Origin: Eucalyptus grandis
Lineage: Eukaryota; Streptophyta; Magnoliopsida; Myrtales; Myrtaceae
DNA: 64,000 nucleotides
Reading direction: 5' to 3'
Assembly: GCF_016545825.1 (NCBI RefSeq)
Contig: NC_052622.1
Location: 5,027,001-5,091,000 of the forward strand
Below, one piece after another: positions 45,301 through 57,229 of this stretch. Under the pieces are notes generated by a model. That model was given only the letters and a program-made list of their open reading frames with translations. It was not told the DNA's origin and did not search any database. Both the position numbers and the translations under genes were made by a program. The first letter of the stretch is position 1; the number at the start of each line of letters is the position of its first letter.

Positions 45301-45525
45301 TACAGGTCGTCCTAGGAAAATTTGGTTAATTTAGTCGTAAATTTTTTCACAATGTGCTTTCTTATAAATTTTTTTATTTTGTCAATTTAGTACTAAAATT
45401 TTGATAATTTACAAATTATTAAAAGGTTTAAGATTGAATTTGTTAAATTGAAAATCTATGACTAAATCAATCGCCAACGTGATGCATGAGGATAATAATT
45501 TAATCTTAAATTTTTTAATTTTTTC
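45300..45525. mobile_element. Degenerate inverted-repeat arm
   Basis: Contains GGTTAATTTAGTCGTAAATT, TTTTGTCAATTTAGTACTA and TTGAATTTGTTAAATTGA, the recurring arm phrases of the long inverted-repeat family. No clean ends were found. Confidence 0.35.
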
Positions 45526-45527
45526 AG

Positions 45528-45570
45528 CTTTTGCTTATAATCTGCCACTCTTTGAGCTTGCCTTGCTCAA

Positions 45571-45612
<42 letters not shown>

Positions 45613-45890
45613 TCTTTTCCGTTACCTCCATGACTGCCATTATTATTCTTTAATAGATAGATGAACAAAAAGCTGAGATGCCTTGCTTTTGCAGGAGGCG
45701 ACGATGCTGCAAGTGGCACAAGATAAAAAGGACAATCCCGTATCAAACATGCCATGACTATCTTAAGTAAGGGATCTATCCTCCGTACCAACCAAAGTGC
45801 TATAACTACTTTAAATAAGGAATTTAATAGCACCTCAAGTCCCACATTGGAGCAAAGAAAATTTACGCATCACCTTGGACAAATCTTTCT
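45528..45890 (+). repeat. Second partial copy of the Cys/His-rich gene intron
   Basis: Matches 61346-61500: GCTTATAATCTGCCACTCTTTG, a CT run, CCATTATTATT, GATGAACAAAAAGCTGAGATG and GGAGGCGACGATGCTGC. It continues in parallel with 42171-42310. Confidence 0.7.
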
Positions 45891-45976
45891 TAAAGCTTGT
45901 CAGCCAAGCGGATGGTGGCAGGCTCAACCAGACCTAATTAGTCTTGAGCTTATTATAACCCAATTCAAAAGATATT

Positions 45977-46294
45977 GGATTAATATTATGAAAACCCTAA
46001 ATTGGTATACATGTGACAAATTTATTTCAATTTTTTTTTTATCATGAAAATCTTAAATTGGTATAACTGTGACAAACATAGTATAAAATCCCTAATTAAT
46101 ATACTAATCAATTGCCACGTAAAAAAAAAATTGTCACGTGTCATTTAACTTAATAACTTAATAGTAAAATTGAATGAAAATAACGGATAGTAAATTTATT
46201 ACAAGTATACTAGTTTGGTGTTTTGGGTAGTCAAAAATAATTTAGAGTGAATTTGTCACGTATACCAGCATGAGTTTTTCTGAGTATTAACCTA
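45977..46294. mobile_element. MULE-type MITE, second copy
   Basis: A 318-bp relative of the element at 24399-24850. The left end is GGATTAATATTATGAAAACC and the right end, reversed, AGGTTAATACTCAGAAAAAC. AAAGATATT is duplicated exactly at 45968-45976 and 46295-46303 (9 bp). Inner arms have ATTGGTATAC and GACAAATT phrases. Confidence 0.85.
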
Positions 46295-46734
46295 AAGATA
46301 TTTAATGTTTCCTTTTATTCATAGAAAGACCCAAGCTAAAGTTGGTGCAGGGCGCGCGCAATCAAAGTGTGTTGCCTATACTCTAACATTAATGCGAGAA
46401 AGAGAGAAAAAAAACGATATGATTCTTATAAAAAAAAGAAAAAGAAAAGCTAAATCTCGCAATGCGCACTTTTTGATAGTTTCGATTTCTAAATGCTCCA
46501 AATTTCATGTTGTATAAATATTAAGGTGTAGATTCATCTCTATATTAAATATATTTCGTATAATTTTTCTTTTGAAATGCAGATGAAATTTTTAAATTTG
46601 ATTTTTTTTAGCAAAAGCGTAATTCTAACAAATAAGTCCATATAATACGTGACAACGAATTTTCCCACATAGGAGCTAAGTGAGAATATTTGTGGCACAA
46701 CGTGGACACGTCAGTAAAATGCGGGTTGCAGAGG

Positions 46735-46855
46735 TCCATTGGCCAATCAGGTTGAACTCGACTTGTGGCTATAAATATGCTAAATTTGAGTCGTAGCAAG
46801 ACACCAGGGCAAATTCACTCAAAAGTCGAGACACAAAGTCGCACACAGAGACATG
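46735..46855 (+). promoter_or_regulatory. Original ANK3 promoter, now separated from its gene
   Basis: The stretch aligns with the ANK1 and ANK2 promoters and has the best TATA box of the three: TATAAATA at 46770-46777, with GGCCAATCAGG upstream at about 46741. The 5'-UTR-like part leads to CACAGAGACATG at 46844-46855, where ATG would have been the start codon before the retrotransposon inserted. Confidence 0.75.
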
Positions 46856-47316
46856 TGTCACGGCCCGAAAGTTAGCATGACCAAGAGGTTTCCATGGCAC
46901 GGGCGTGACACGTGACGACCCTCAACTGATGTTCCCGAGATGTATAGTATTCTCCTAGGGGCAGGCGATACTGTATTTGTACGCATACGTTATAAATGCG
47001 AGTAGATGGTAGTTGGCCATAAATGCATATAGCTGGTAGTTGGCTATGAATGCAAGTGGTTGGTAGATGGGGAGGTGCACTCCACCGTTAGATCTAAGGG
47101 AGATCTACGGTTAGGGTTTGCCTTATACTTGTATATAAGGGGTGTCCTCCCTCATTGTAAAGCATTCACAACATATATGAAAATCCAGAGTTTCTCTCTC
47201 ATCAAGTGTTTATCTCTCTAGAAGTTCGTTGTGAGTCGAGTGTGAGAAAGGCTGCTTAGGGGTAAAACCTTAAGGCCACACGGGTGAATCGAGAGTTGAT
47301 CGATCGGCCCGTGACA
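46856..47316 (+). repeat. 5' LTR of the gypsy element
   Basis: Begins TGTCACGGCCCGAAAGTTAG and ends CGATCGGCCCGTGACA, an imperfect terminal inversion. TATATAAGG near 47133 is a likely LTR TATA box. Confidence 0.93.
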
Positions 47317-47318
47317 AG

Positions 47319-47330
47319 TGGTATCAGAGC
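47319..47330 (+). other. Primer-binding site of the gypsy element
   Basis: TGGTATCAGAGC two bases after the 5' LTR end; complementary to initiator tRNA-Met. Confidence 0.9.
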
Positions 47331-47356
47331 TGATTTGCGATCCAAGTGCAAGTGCA

Positions 47357-50300
47357 ATGGCTGATCCACAATCTGATGAGGCGCTAGTCCCGGGGTGACG
47401 ACCGCGCGATCGTGGGGCGAACGCCGAGAAGAGTGGCGTCAAGGGGGAAGAAGAACCGTGGGGCTTCGAAAGAACCTATGGGGGATCTTGCACAACGGAT
47501 GGCGAAGCTAGAGTTGTTCGCTCCGATGTCCAAGGATCTGGCCGACGACTGACCTGCATCGTGGACTCGAGTTGACGCCGAAGGGAGGAGCTGGTTGCGG
47601 AAGTGCAAGAGCTCAAGACCGACATGGAGAACTCCGCCACGAGTTGTTGGGGACCTTACAGGAGGAACTAGCCCAACGGTACGAACCTTTTGAGGCGGCA
47701 ATGGCGGCCATGCGCGCGGAGATTGCTGAGCTTATGGGTAAGCTCACGGAAGCACAAGCTGCACGTGTGAACGGTGTCATCACTGTGCAAGGTCCACGAG
47801 TGGACACACCGAAGCCAAAGGATTTCCGAGGCTTGCGGGTGGCCAAGGACGTGGACAATTTCCTCTGGTATATGGAGCGGTACTTCCAAGCCATGGGGAT
47901 TAACGACGAGCAATCACGGGTAAATACTGCATCTATGTACTTAGCGGATAGTGCTTATTGTGGTGGCGTCGTCTGGCCGGATGATAAGTGCGGGAATCCT
48001 ATCGCGACCTGGTAGGCTTCGTCGAAAGTTTCGACGGAACTACTTTCCCGCTTATGCGGAGGAGGAAGCTCGTGACGAGCTGAAGGCCTCGAGCAAAGGG
48101 TGGTGTGCTCGACTACATCAAGCGGTTCTCTGAGTTGCTACTCCAAATCCCCGATGAACGAAGTCAAGCATTTCACCAGCTTCATGGGTGGTCTCAAACC
48201 ATGGACAAAGCAAGAATTGAAGCGGTACAACGTGGGAGATCTCACTACGGCCATGACCGTAGCCGAGTCGCTCGTGGAGTACAAGGCGTCGCCTTCCACA
48301 TCCCGACCAGACAACCGTCCAAGGGACAAAGGCATTGGTGGGGGAGATCGGGGTAGATTCAACAATCGCCCGACTGGAGCTAGACCGCCGAATGGTCCTC
48401 ATCCTCACCGGGCCAATGCTGGACAAAATGGAGGTGGGCAAAGGAAGGTACGTTCCTATAGCTGCTTCTTCTGCGACGGCCCACACATGGCGCAGGATTG
48501 CCCGAACAAAGCCAAGTTGGCTGCTCTTTGCAAAGAAGACGAGCCTAGGGAGGAAGCACGGTTGGGATCGTTGCGACTCCTTAGCACGATCAAGACCAAG
48601 AAGGCCAAAGAGCCTAAGGGCTTGATGTTCGCGGACGTGAAGATCGGAGTGACCACAATGAGTGTGCTTGTGGACACGGGAGCATCCGACATCTTCATCT
48701 CGGAGGAGGCCGCAAAGAAGCTTAACCTACGGGTTGAGAAGGGAGCCAGCTGGCTCAAAACCGTGAACTCAAAGGAAGTCCCTGCGATCGGGGTTGCAAG
48801 GGACGTGGAGCTACAACTCGGCTCATGGAGAGGCAAGGAGACTCTAGAGGTAATTCCACTTGACGACTATGATATTGTCATTGGAATTAAATTCCTAGAT
48901 AGGATCCAAGCTGTTGTAGTTCCCTTTGCGGAATGCATATGTGTGTTGGAAAAGAGTAGCCAATGCATGATTCCGGTCCATCGTGAGTCGGAGCGTGATC
49001 GAAAGATGATCTCGGCCATACGACTCACCAAAGGAGCAAGGAAGGGAGAGGTGACCTTCCTGGCAACCTTGAAGATCGAGAACGACAAGGGCGAAGGGAA
49101 AGAAGTCCCGACGGAAGCAACCCAAGTCCTCGACTCGTTCAAGGATGTTATGCCTTCGAAGCTGCCGAAGAAGCTGCCACCCAAGAGGGAGGTGAATCAC
49201 CGGATCGAGCTTGTGCTTGACGCTCGACCGCCGGCCATGGCGCCTTACCGAATGGCGCCACCCGAGTTAGAAGAGTTGAGGAAGCAACTCAAGGAGCTGC
49301 TCGATGCGGGCTACATACGGCCGTCAAAGGCCCCGTTCGGCGCGCCGGTCCTATTCCAAAAGAAGCACGATGGGTCACTCCGGATGTGCATCGACTATCG
49401 GGCGCTGAACAAGCTGACCGTGAAGAACAAGTACCCGATCCCGCTCATTGCGGATCTCTTTGATCAACTTGGGGGCGCTAAATGGTTCACCAAGTTGGAT
49501 CTTCGATCGGGTTACTACCAAGTTCGGATCGCCGAGGGGGACGAGCCGAAGACAACCTCGCGTGACGCGATACGTATCTTATGAGTTCCCGGTTATGCCG
49601 TTCGGCTTGACCAACGCTCCGGCAACTTTCTGCACGATGATGAACAAGGTACTCCATCCTTTCCTAGATAGGTTTGTTGTGGTTTACCTAGATGACATCG
49701 TCATATATAGTCGGACGCTGGAGGAACATGTCGAGCACATAAGGCAGGTCTTCCAAACTTTGCGCGAGAACAAGCTGTTCGTCAAGCGCGACAAGTGTGC
49801 CTTCGCCCAAGAGGAAGTTCCGTTCTTGGGGCACATCGTCGGAGGTGGACGTGTGCGGATGGACAAGGCAAAGATACAATCGATCGTCGAATGGGAGCCG
49901 CCGACGAAGGTACCACGCTGAGGTCATTCCCGGGCCTCACCAACTACTACCGACGGTTCGTGCGGAGCTACTCGAGCATCACCGTGCCACTCACGGACCT
50001 ACTGAAGAAAGAAAGGGCGTGGGAGTGGACGGATCGATGCCAAAGAGCCTTCGACCGATTGAAGACGGCCATGACCGAGGAGCCGGTGTTGGCGTTGCCC
50101 GACCACACCAAACCTTACGAGGTAGAGACCGATGCATCGATTATGCGATCGGGTGGTGTTCTTATGCGATGGACATCCGGTGGCGTTCGAGTCCCGAAAG
50201 CTGAACGACACGGAGCGTCGCTACACCGTCCAAGAGAAGGAGATGACCGCGGTGGTGCACTGCCTTCGGACGTGGAGACATTACATCCTGGATCGAAGTT

Positions 50301-51950
50301 CGTCGTGAAGACGGACAACATAGCCACGAGTTACTTCCAGACCCAAAAGAAGTTGAGTCCGAAGCAAGCTCGGTGGCAGGATTTTCTGGCGGAATTCGAC
50401 TACGCACTGGAGTACAAGCCGGGGAAGGCCAACTCCGTGGCAGACGCGCTGAGTCGGAAGACGGAACTGATGAGCCACACGATGAGTCGACCGAGCTGTC
50501 CATGGGTCGGCCGCATCAAGGAGGGATTAGCGCATGATCCAAGAGCCCAAGCCCTCATCGGGTACGCCAAGGAGGGCAAAACCCGACAGTTTTGGTGCGA
50601 GGACGAGCTCCTTTACACCAAGGGAAGGCGGTTGTACGTGCCCTTCTATGGGAAGCTGAGAAAGGAGATCTTGCGCGAGAGCCACGACTCGAAGTGGGCG
50701 GGTCATCCAGGGATCCACCGCACGCTGGCCCTCGTAGAAGATCGGTACTATTGGCCCCAAATGCGCGACGACGTGGAGGCATATGTGAAGACTTGCCTGG
50801 TTTGCCAGCAAGACAAGTTGGAGCAACGATCGTCGCCAGGTTTGTTACAACCACTTCCTGTTCCATCCCGTCCATGGGAAAGCATTTCCATGGATTTCAT
50901 TGTCAATCTACCCAAGTCCGAAGGGTGTCGGACGCTAATGGTGGTAGTTGACTGGTTCTCCAAATATGCAACCTTTGTGCCTGCGACAAAGGATTGCCCG
51001 GCCGAGGAAGCGGCCAAGCTGTTCATGAAGCACGTGGTGAAGTACTGGGGTGCCACAAACGATCGTGAGCGATCGGGACCCCGCCCACGGACGTTCCGTC
51101 CGAAGTGTTCAGATTGTTAGGGTCGAAGTTGAACATGTCAACGAGCTTGCATCCCCAAACCGACGGTCAGACGGAGCGGGTCAATGCGCTCTTGGAGATC
51201 TACCTCCGGCACTACGTGAGCACGACGCAAGCGGATTGGGCAAAGTTGATCGACGTAGCCCAATTTTCCTACAACTTGCAATGGAGCGAGTCGACCGGCC
51301 AGAGTCCGTTTGAGGTTGCAACTGGCAACAACCAAACACCCCAAGCACCATTGCTTCGGGTTACCGGGGGAGTAGCCCGCCCGCGTACAAGTTCGCCAAA
51401 AATATGCAAGAAGAGGCGGACTTGGCCCGGGCGTGTCTACACAAAGCCTCCAAGCGCATGAAGAAATGGGCGGACAAGAAACGATGGCACGTGGAGTTCC
51501 AGGTTAGAGACCAAGTGCTGGCCAAGCTGCACGTGGTTCTTCGATACAAGGACGTGCACAAGGGGTTGATCCGTCGCTACGAGGGGCCATTTCGAGTGCT
51601 ACAACGAGTGGGAAAGGTTGCATACAAGCTGGAACTACCTCCAAAACTCAAGGTACATCCGGTGTTCCACGTAAGTATGCTCAAACCCTTCCAAATTGAT
51701 GAGGAAGACCCGGATCGAGGAGAGTCTCATTGAGCGCCGCTCGGGGCAAAGACCTCGTATGATCGGGAAGTCGAGAGCATCTTGGCGGACCGAGTCATAC
51801 GGAAACGGTATTGTGCGCCCAAGCGCGAATATATGATCCGATGGAAGGGTCTTCCGAGAGCGAAGCCGCCTGGGAGCCCGAGGAGAGTCTTTGCGTTCGA
51901 AAGAGATAGAAGATTTCCATGCCGAAGACGCGATGAGGGCGTCGCCTGAT
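47357..51950 (+). pseudogene. Gypsy gag-pol polyprotein, interrupted
   Basis: Gag begins near 47357 but stops after about 14 codons; gag sequence continues in other frames to about 48500. A CCHC knuckle ([13 protein letters not shown]) lies at 48463-48501, the protease DTGA at 48673-48684, and reverse transcriptase at about 49200-49870 with the catalytic YLDD at 49685-49696. RNase H follows (about 49920-50460), then the integrase zinc-binding and core domains (about 50690-51330), a GPFRVLQRVG-type C-terminal block near 51580 and a chromodomain near 51756-51900 (EYMIRWKGLP). Frame changes occur near 48020-48100, 49550, 49900, 51060 and 51390, and within the chromodomain. Some single-base indels could be sequencing artefacts, but the number argues for a dead copy. 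Confidence 0.9.
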
Positions 51951-51964
51951 TTGGTGGGGGAGAA

Positions 51965-52426
51965 TGTCACGGCCCGAAAGTTAGCATGACCAAGAGGTTT
52001 CCATGGCACGGGCGTGACACGTGACGACCCTCAACTGATGTTCCCGAGATGTATAGTATTCTCCTAGGGGCAAAGCATACAGTATTTGTACGCATACGTT
52101 ATAAATGCGAGTAGATGGTAGTTGGCCATAAATGCATATAGCTGGTAGTTGGCTATGAATGCAAGTGGTTGGTAGATGGGGAGGTGCAATCTCCACCGTT
52201 AGATCTAAGGGAGATCTACGGTTAGGGTTTGCCTTATACTTGTATATAAGGGGGTGTCCTCCCTCATTGTAAAGCATTCACAACATATATGAAAATCCAG
52301 AGTTTCTCTCTCATCAAGTGTTTATCTCTAGAAGTTCGTTGTGAGTCGAGTGTGAGAAAGGCCGCTTAGGGGTAAAACCTTAAGGCCGCACGGGTGAATC
52401 GAGAGTTGATCGATCGGCCCGTGACA
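51965..52426 (+). repeat. 3' LTR of the gypsy element
   Basis: Nearly identical to 46856-47316. Its last base is directly followed by CATGGATGTG, so the ANK3 start codon (52428) lies two bases after the LTR. Its TATATAAGG-type box near 52242 could act as a substitute promoter for ANK3. Confidence 0.93.
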
Positions 52427-52427
52427 C

Positions 52428-54927
52428 ATGGATGTGCGACTGTCTATAGGTGACCAGAAGGAGATTTGGGAGCGGAGAAGGCAGAAACTAGAAGCATTAA
52501 AAATCGGAGCCGACCCGAGCAAGCAACAACACGATCCTCCACAACGCGACAATATTTTGGCTCCCCAGCTATTCTCGGTCGCAAAGAAAGAGGACGTCGA
52601 CAAGTTCATCGAAGCCCTGAAGGATCATTGTGCCGAGGAAAAAGTGTCCTTGCCTGTCCTTCTCGGGCGACGCAGCCCCTCAGGGAATACCCTGCTTCAC
52701 GCTGCGGCAGGTATATTAAAAATGGTGGGACCGTGCATTTTTTAAAATTACCGATCTTTCGCGCTCAAATTAACCTGACATGAATGGAATACAGAGACTG
52801 ATGATAATGTCAGAGCAATCATCGAATTCGTCCCTGAGCATTTGATCTACTGTGAGAACTCCAGAGGAGAGACGCCGCTTCACATTGCAGCTAGAGCTGG
52901 GAAAGCTGGCGCAGTGGAGCTTCTCCTTCCCCAAGGGGCGCCAACATACCTTGACCGCTGCGGCAACTCTGCTCTGCATGAGGCCGTGAGGAATCGCCAT
53001 CGCGAGGTGATAGGTCATCTGGTGAGTAAAGACCCTAGCCTACTGTATTGTCAAAATAACGAAAGCAAGTCTCCATTGTGCGTAGCAGTCGAAACAGGGG
53101 ACTCGGAGGTTCTCGAGCTCTTGTTGGAAGCGCTAGACGATGGCGAATACTGGAGGAGAATAGAGAGTCAATCAGAGAGTCAAAGGATCTTCGGCATGTC
53201 GCCCGTTCATGTCGCCCTTATACACCGGACAAAGGGTAAGCCCTGCTTTTGTGCTCTCTAGCTTATTCTTTGATCTTCTTGGTCACTCTCGTGTTCTTCA
53301 TTTTGATTTCCAATGGTGGTGGAAAAATCAAGTATCACAAGCAAAGTCTAGATTAATGGGGCACGTGGAACATATGGTATGATAGCTTGCTATCCTATGG
53401 GACAAAATTGTGAGTCAACTCTTGATAATTCGGATCTTCTTGAATAAGATAAACTACTGTTTAAGAATTACAGACATCATATTCATCCCAATAGATAACT
53501 TCACATTATATTTAGATATGCTGATTAAGATGTGGGAAAAGAAGCCATGGCTATTTCAATTGAGAGATGCGGGACACGGTACTCCACTCCACTTGGCAGT
53601 GTATGACAATTATCTCGATGGAGTCGAGTTCTTGATGGAGAAGTGCCCAACAAGCGCCTTGGAGCAAGACAGCATGGGCTATCTCCCTATCCATGTCGCT
53701 TGCATGATGAATAGTGTCGAGATTGTCGAGGCGTTGCTTAGTCAATGGCAAGACCCTGCAGAGTTCTTAACTAGGTTGGGACAAAATATTCTTCACGTAT
53801 CAGCGAGGCACGGATGCACTGCAACTGTCGAATACATACTGGAAAATCCCAAATTCGATCACCTCATAAATGCAAGAGATTTCGATGGGAATACATCTCT
53901 GCATCTAGCTGCATTGCATTGCCAACCTTCGGTCTTGCTTCTTGCACGAGACAAAAGAGTTAATCTTAAGTTGGTCAATAAGAATAACATGACGGCTTGT
54001 GATGTGGCAAAGCAGGAAATTACAACACATTGGCCTCCAATTGGGAAGGTACAACCTTTTACACTTTTCTCATGGGTAATCATTTGTTATACCAATCAGG
54101 GGTGGAACTAGAACATAAAATAGGGAGGCATGTCATTTAGTGTGCTCTCACCCACATCTGCAATTTAGTTGCCAAAATCATAATATGTTCGTTTCTTTAT
54201 TTATTCTTCGACTCACTACTTGCAGTTGTTAACGTGGATAACTGTGGAACGTGTCGGAACACCGGCAAGTAAAGAATTAGCTATTTGCAAGCCAACCGGT
54301 CGAAATCCACCGAAACGATTGGAACCGCCGGAATTTGAAAGAATTAGGGACCATGTGAATACTTTGTCAGTCATAATGGCGCTTGTGGCCTCTGTCACTT
54401 TCACTTCTGGTTTATCCGTTCCCGGAGGATATAATGGTTCTGACGGAGATGCTGGAGTCCCCTTATTGCTTCACAAAGCCATGTACAAAGTCTTTGTGAC
54501 TTGCAACGCCATCGCCCTGTATAGCTCAATCATGGCACTCGTCCTCCTCTTCATGTCAAGTCTTAATGATCCTTATATGAAGAGACTTGCCATTGTCCTA
54601 TCATTATACCCGTTGACGATAACTTTTTTCACAATGCCTCTCGCATTCATGGCGGGCGTCTACGTGACCGAAACCAAAGTTGCTTGGTTATCTATTTTTC
54701 TCCTGGTCTTGGGATCTGTCGCCCTCTTCGGTATCTTGTGTCTCCTCTTTTTGCGTGGTGTTCCATATGGGAGCAAAAATCCTCTCATTCGTTTCTTCAC
54801 CGACAAACTACTTTTTAGGGCTCTTGTGATAGCTTTGAAATATACTGCAGGGAGTGAGATTGCAGGCAGCGAGGCTGCATCCGTCCGGGCCACTCGGGGC
54901 GATACCCTCCCGCCGCAACTTGAATAG
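52428..54927 (+). CDS. ANK3: ankyrin-repeat/PGG-domain membrane protein, promoter displaced
   Basis: Four exons: 52428-52710, 52795-53235, 53516-54048 and 54226-54927, all GT-AG, giving 652 aa. About nine ankyrin repeats lie at residues 85-410, then a PGG domain (SVPGGYNGSDGDAG) with four membrane segments and a cytosolic tail ending LPPQLE, the fullest tail of the three. Exon 1 is 12 bp and exon 2 12 bp longer than in ANK1, and exon 3 is 3 bp shorter, all in frame. The ATG is part of the target duplication of the gypsy element, which separates the gene from its TATA box by 5.57 kb. Expression would need LTR-driven transcription or read-through. The coding frame is intact, suggesting recent displacement or continued use. 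Confidence 0.9.
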
Positions 54928-56695
54928 ATAATTTAGCGCCAAGATTCTAGAAAGATGGCGCCTGATCTAGCCTTGAATCTATTAATCTCTCGCTAATTGT
55001 GTAACGATGTCCGTATCTTTAGTGCCCTTTTAGTTACATTAGCTGCTGCTGTTTCAATTTGGCTTGCCCACCTGTCTGCAGTCAGAATTAGTGTTGTCTG
55101 CAATTTTAGTGCGATCCAAAAATACTTTGTAATCAGCTACTCAATTATATCTATAAATAATAGCAAAGTTTGGCAAAATGGAGTTTTGTAGTTAAATTGC
55201 ATCATCACAAAGTTCCATTTCCTTTCACTTTCCTTAGCATTAGTTAGGCACGTACCTTTACATTAACTAGAAAAGAAAATTGAATCATCTCATTCAATTT
55301 AATATAGTGTTTCCGGGAGAATATATCATCATCAATTTGCCTTACTTGTTAATTCGGATGTAATAATGATGTATCGGTCAATAAATGTAAACTCACCAAT
55401 TAATGATTTTATCTGTTTCTCTCTTTATGGATGTATGTTGCTTCTAGTTATAAAAAAAAATGCGGTTTAAGAGAATTGTGTAAGGTAATATCTACTCTCT
55501 TTTTCTTACTTTCCTCAAGTTATCAATTCACCTATAAATTTATTGATGTACACCTATGATATATGATGTCATATACATATAACATATGTATTTATATACA
55601 TTTTCATATAGGAAAGAGGGTTTTGTTCACTAAATGAGGATCATTAATTAGTTCACTTCTATAGCTGTCTTATAGGTGCTATTTTTACTTTTAATTTGCT
55701 TTTGTGGACTGAAAACTGAGGGGTCAAATCAATTACGAGAAGTTTTCATAACGTGCTGTGGTCCTGTTATCATGATGACTATGGTCAACATTACTCTATA
55801 GTTTCACCGAGATTTCTCAAACTGTTTTGAGGAGATATCTTGAATTTTTTTGCATTTTGTTTTTATACTCCTTTTTCCTTCTGATGCTGATAGCCTTTTC
55901 CATAATTCAAGGAACGACGGCATTTTTTGCGCGTGCTTAGTAGTTTGCAACTCCGTGCATCCAAGGCCGTCATTGAGAGCAGCAGATGTACGACCGGCAT
56001 GAACTCTTTCTAGCATTTTCATGTTCTGACTTCTATTACTGAATCATATCGATATAGACAACGGACTATTCTGCTCTAAAAGATTAGTTCACCTATGCCA
56101 GTTTAGTAGTTGAAACGCAAGAAGAAATTTCGACGACATGGTATAAACAATGACACTAAGAAACCCTTCATTAGCCCCAATCATGGATCGTTAATTGCAT
56201 TGTATTCAATGAAAAGAGAACCGCTTCAGCTAGCTATGCGTTTCAAGAAATTCTTGTTGCCTGTGGTGTGGCTCAACCCTTGTGTGTGAAAAGGAAGTTG
56301 TGTCCTGTAACATCTAAACCATTGGATTCAAGGGATCTCAATGCAATTGGGAAGCGTCTGGAGTGCTCAAAACAGATGCAGGCTTGCAAACGTCATTTAT
56401 TTAGATTCTGAGACTCACAATTAACATAGAAATTAGCTCCTTCATTAGTTCCTATTGCATTAGAAATCAAACATATTTCTCCATGGACATTAAAGGCGTA
56501 CAAACATGTCATTGACACTCGGTCTCTTAGCTTTACAGTTCAGACGCAAGCACAATCAAAAAACATTTAAGGATACCGGCATTCTCGCTCTTAAGATTAC
56601 ATTAACCAAAGCCAATCTGACTATCATCAACTCACACCTGATTATGAATGACTCGACTCATCAGGACAATAAATATGAATTGACACCTTTATAAA
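54928..56695. other. Conserved intergenic DNA of module 3
   Basis: Paralogous to 22301-24160 and 31740-34450. A 72-codon - strand frame (55804-56022) is open here but carries stops in both other modules, so I do not call it a gene. Confidence 0.55.
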
Positions 56696-56709
56696 CTTTT
56701 CTTAATAGA

Positions 56710-56972
56710 ACCCAACTACAGGTAGCACAGTTGGTGTGCGTTCTCTCCCTCATCGCCAAAGTCGAGAGTTTGAACTCTCTCGTTGCTAAAGTGTCTTAAG
56801 TGGGGAGCCTTGGTGTTGGGGTCCAGGGTTAATCCCCCGAGGTACTGACGTCTAAATAGTGCTTGGCACGACGTCCTCTATGCCATCTGCGATTGGAGGG
56901 CGATGTGACCTTGATTAGCGTAAGTGAAAGGGGGCTTCGGCGGATCTTTGGTTACCAAAAAAAAAAAAAAAC
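56710..56972 (+). mobile_element. tRNA-derived SINE
   Basis: A 263-bp insertion present only in module 3. TAGCACAGTTGG (56723-56734) fits a pol III A box and GAGTTTGAACTCT (56766-56778) a B box, 32 bp apart as in tRNA-derived SINEs. It ends in a run of 15 A. CTTTTCTTAATAGA is duplicated exactly at 56696-56709 and 56973-56986 (14 bp), typical of LINE-driven insertion. Confidence 0.88.
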
Positions 56973-57229
56973 CTTTTCTTAATAGATACCGTCTTTAATT
57001 ATGATGATATTTACCACACGAGCATGGTGATATTATATGAAATTAATACTTGAAATAGACCTTGCCAAATTTGACCCCATTTTTCTGAAGTGCCACATCA
57101 ATAGACTCGCATACAACATGTCAAAGTTAGAAAACACGGACGCACCCAAACAAATCAAAAAAAGAGGAAATAAAAACATAAATAAAAACAAGAAAAAGAT
57201 GGTTGTTTGAAGATACCCCAAAATTGTCC

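Larger units (their letters stand above)
46856..52426 (+). mobile_element. Ty3/gypsy chromovirus-type LTR retrotransposon
   Basis: A 5571-bp element with TG...CA LTRs of 461 and 462 bp, an initiator-Met primer site, gag, protease, reverse transcriptase, RNase H, integrase and a chromodomain in gypsy order, and a purine-rich GGTGGGGGAGAA before the 3' LTR. CATG flanks it on both sides (46852-46855 and 52427-52430), or ACATG if the last LTR base is shared, consistent with a 4-5 bp target duplication. The LTRs differ at about seven substitutions and three small indels by eye, so insertion is fairly recent, yet several frame breaks make it non-autonomous. It splits ANK3 at its start codon. Confidence 0.95.

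Noticed and set aside
47613..50875. Many 60-130 codon frames on the - strand across the gypsy element.
   Set aside because: They are antisense shadows of the + strand gag-pol frames and carry no domains of their own.
55804..56022. A 72-codon - strand frame in module 3 intergenic DNA.
   Set aside because: Modules 1 and 2 have stops in the same frame, with no sign of protein-level conservation.
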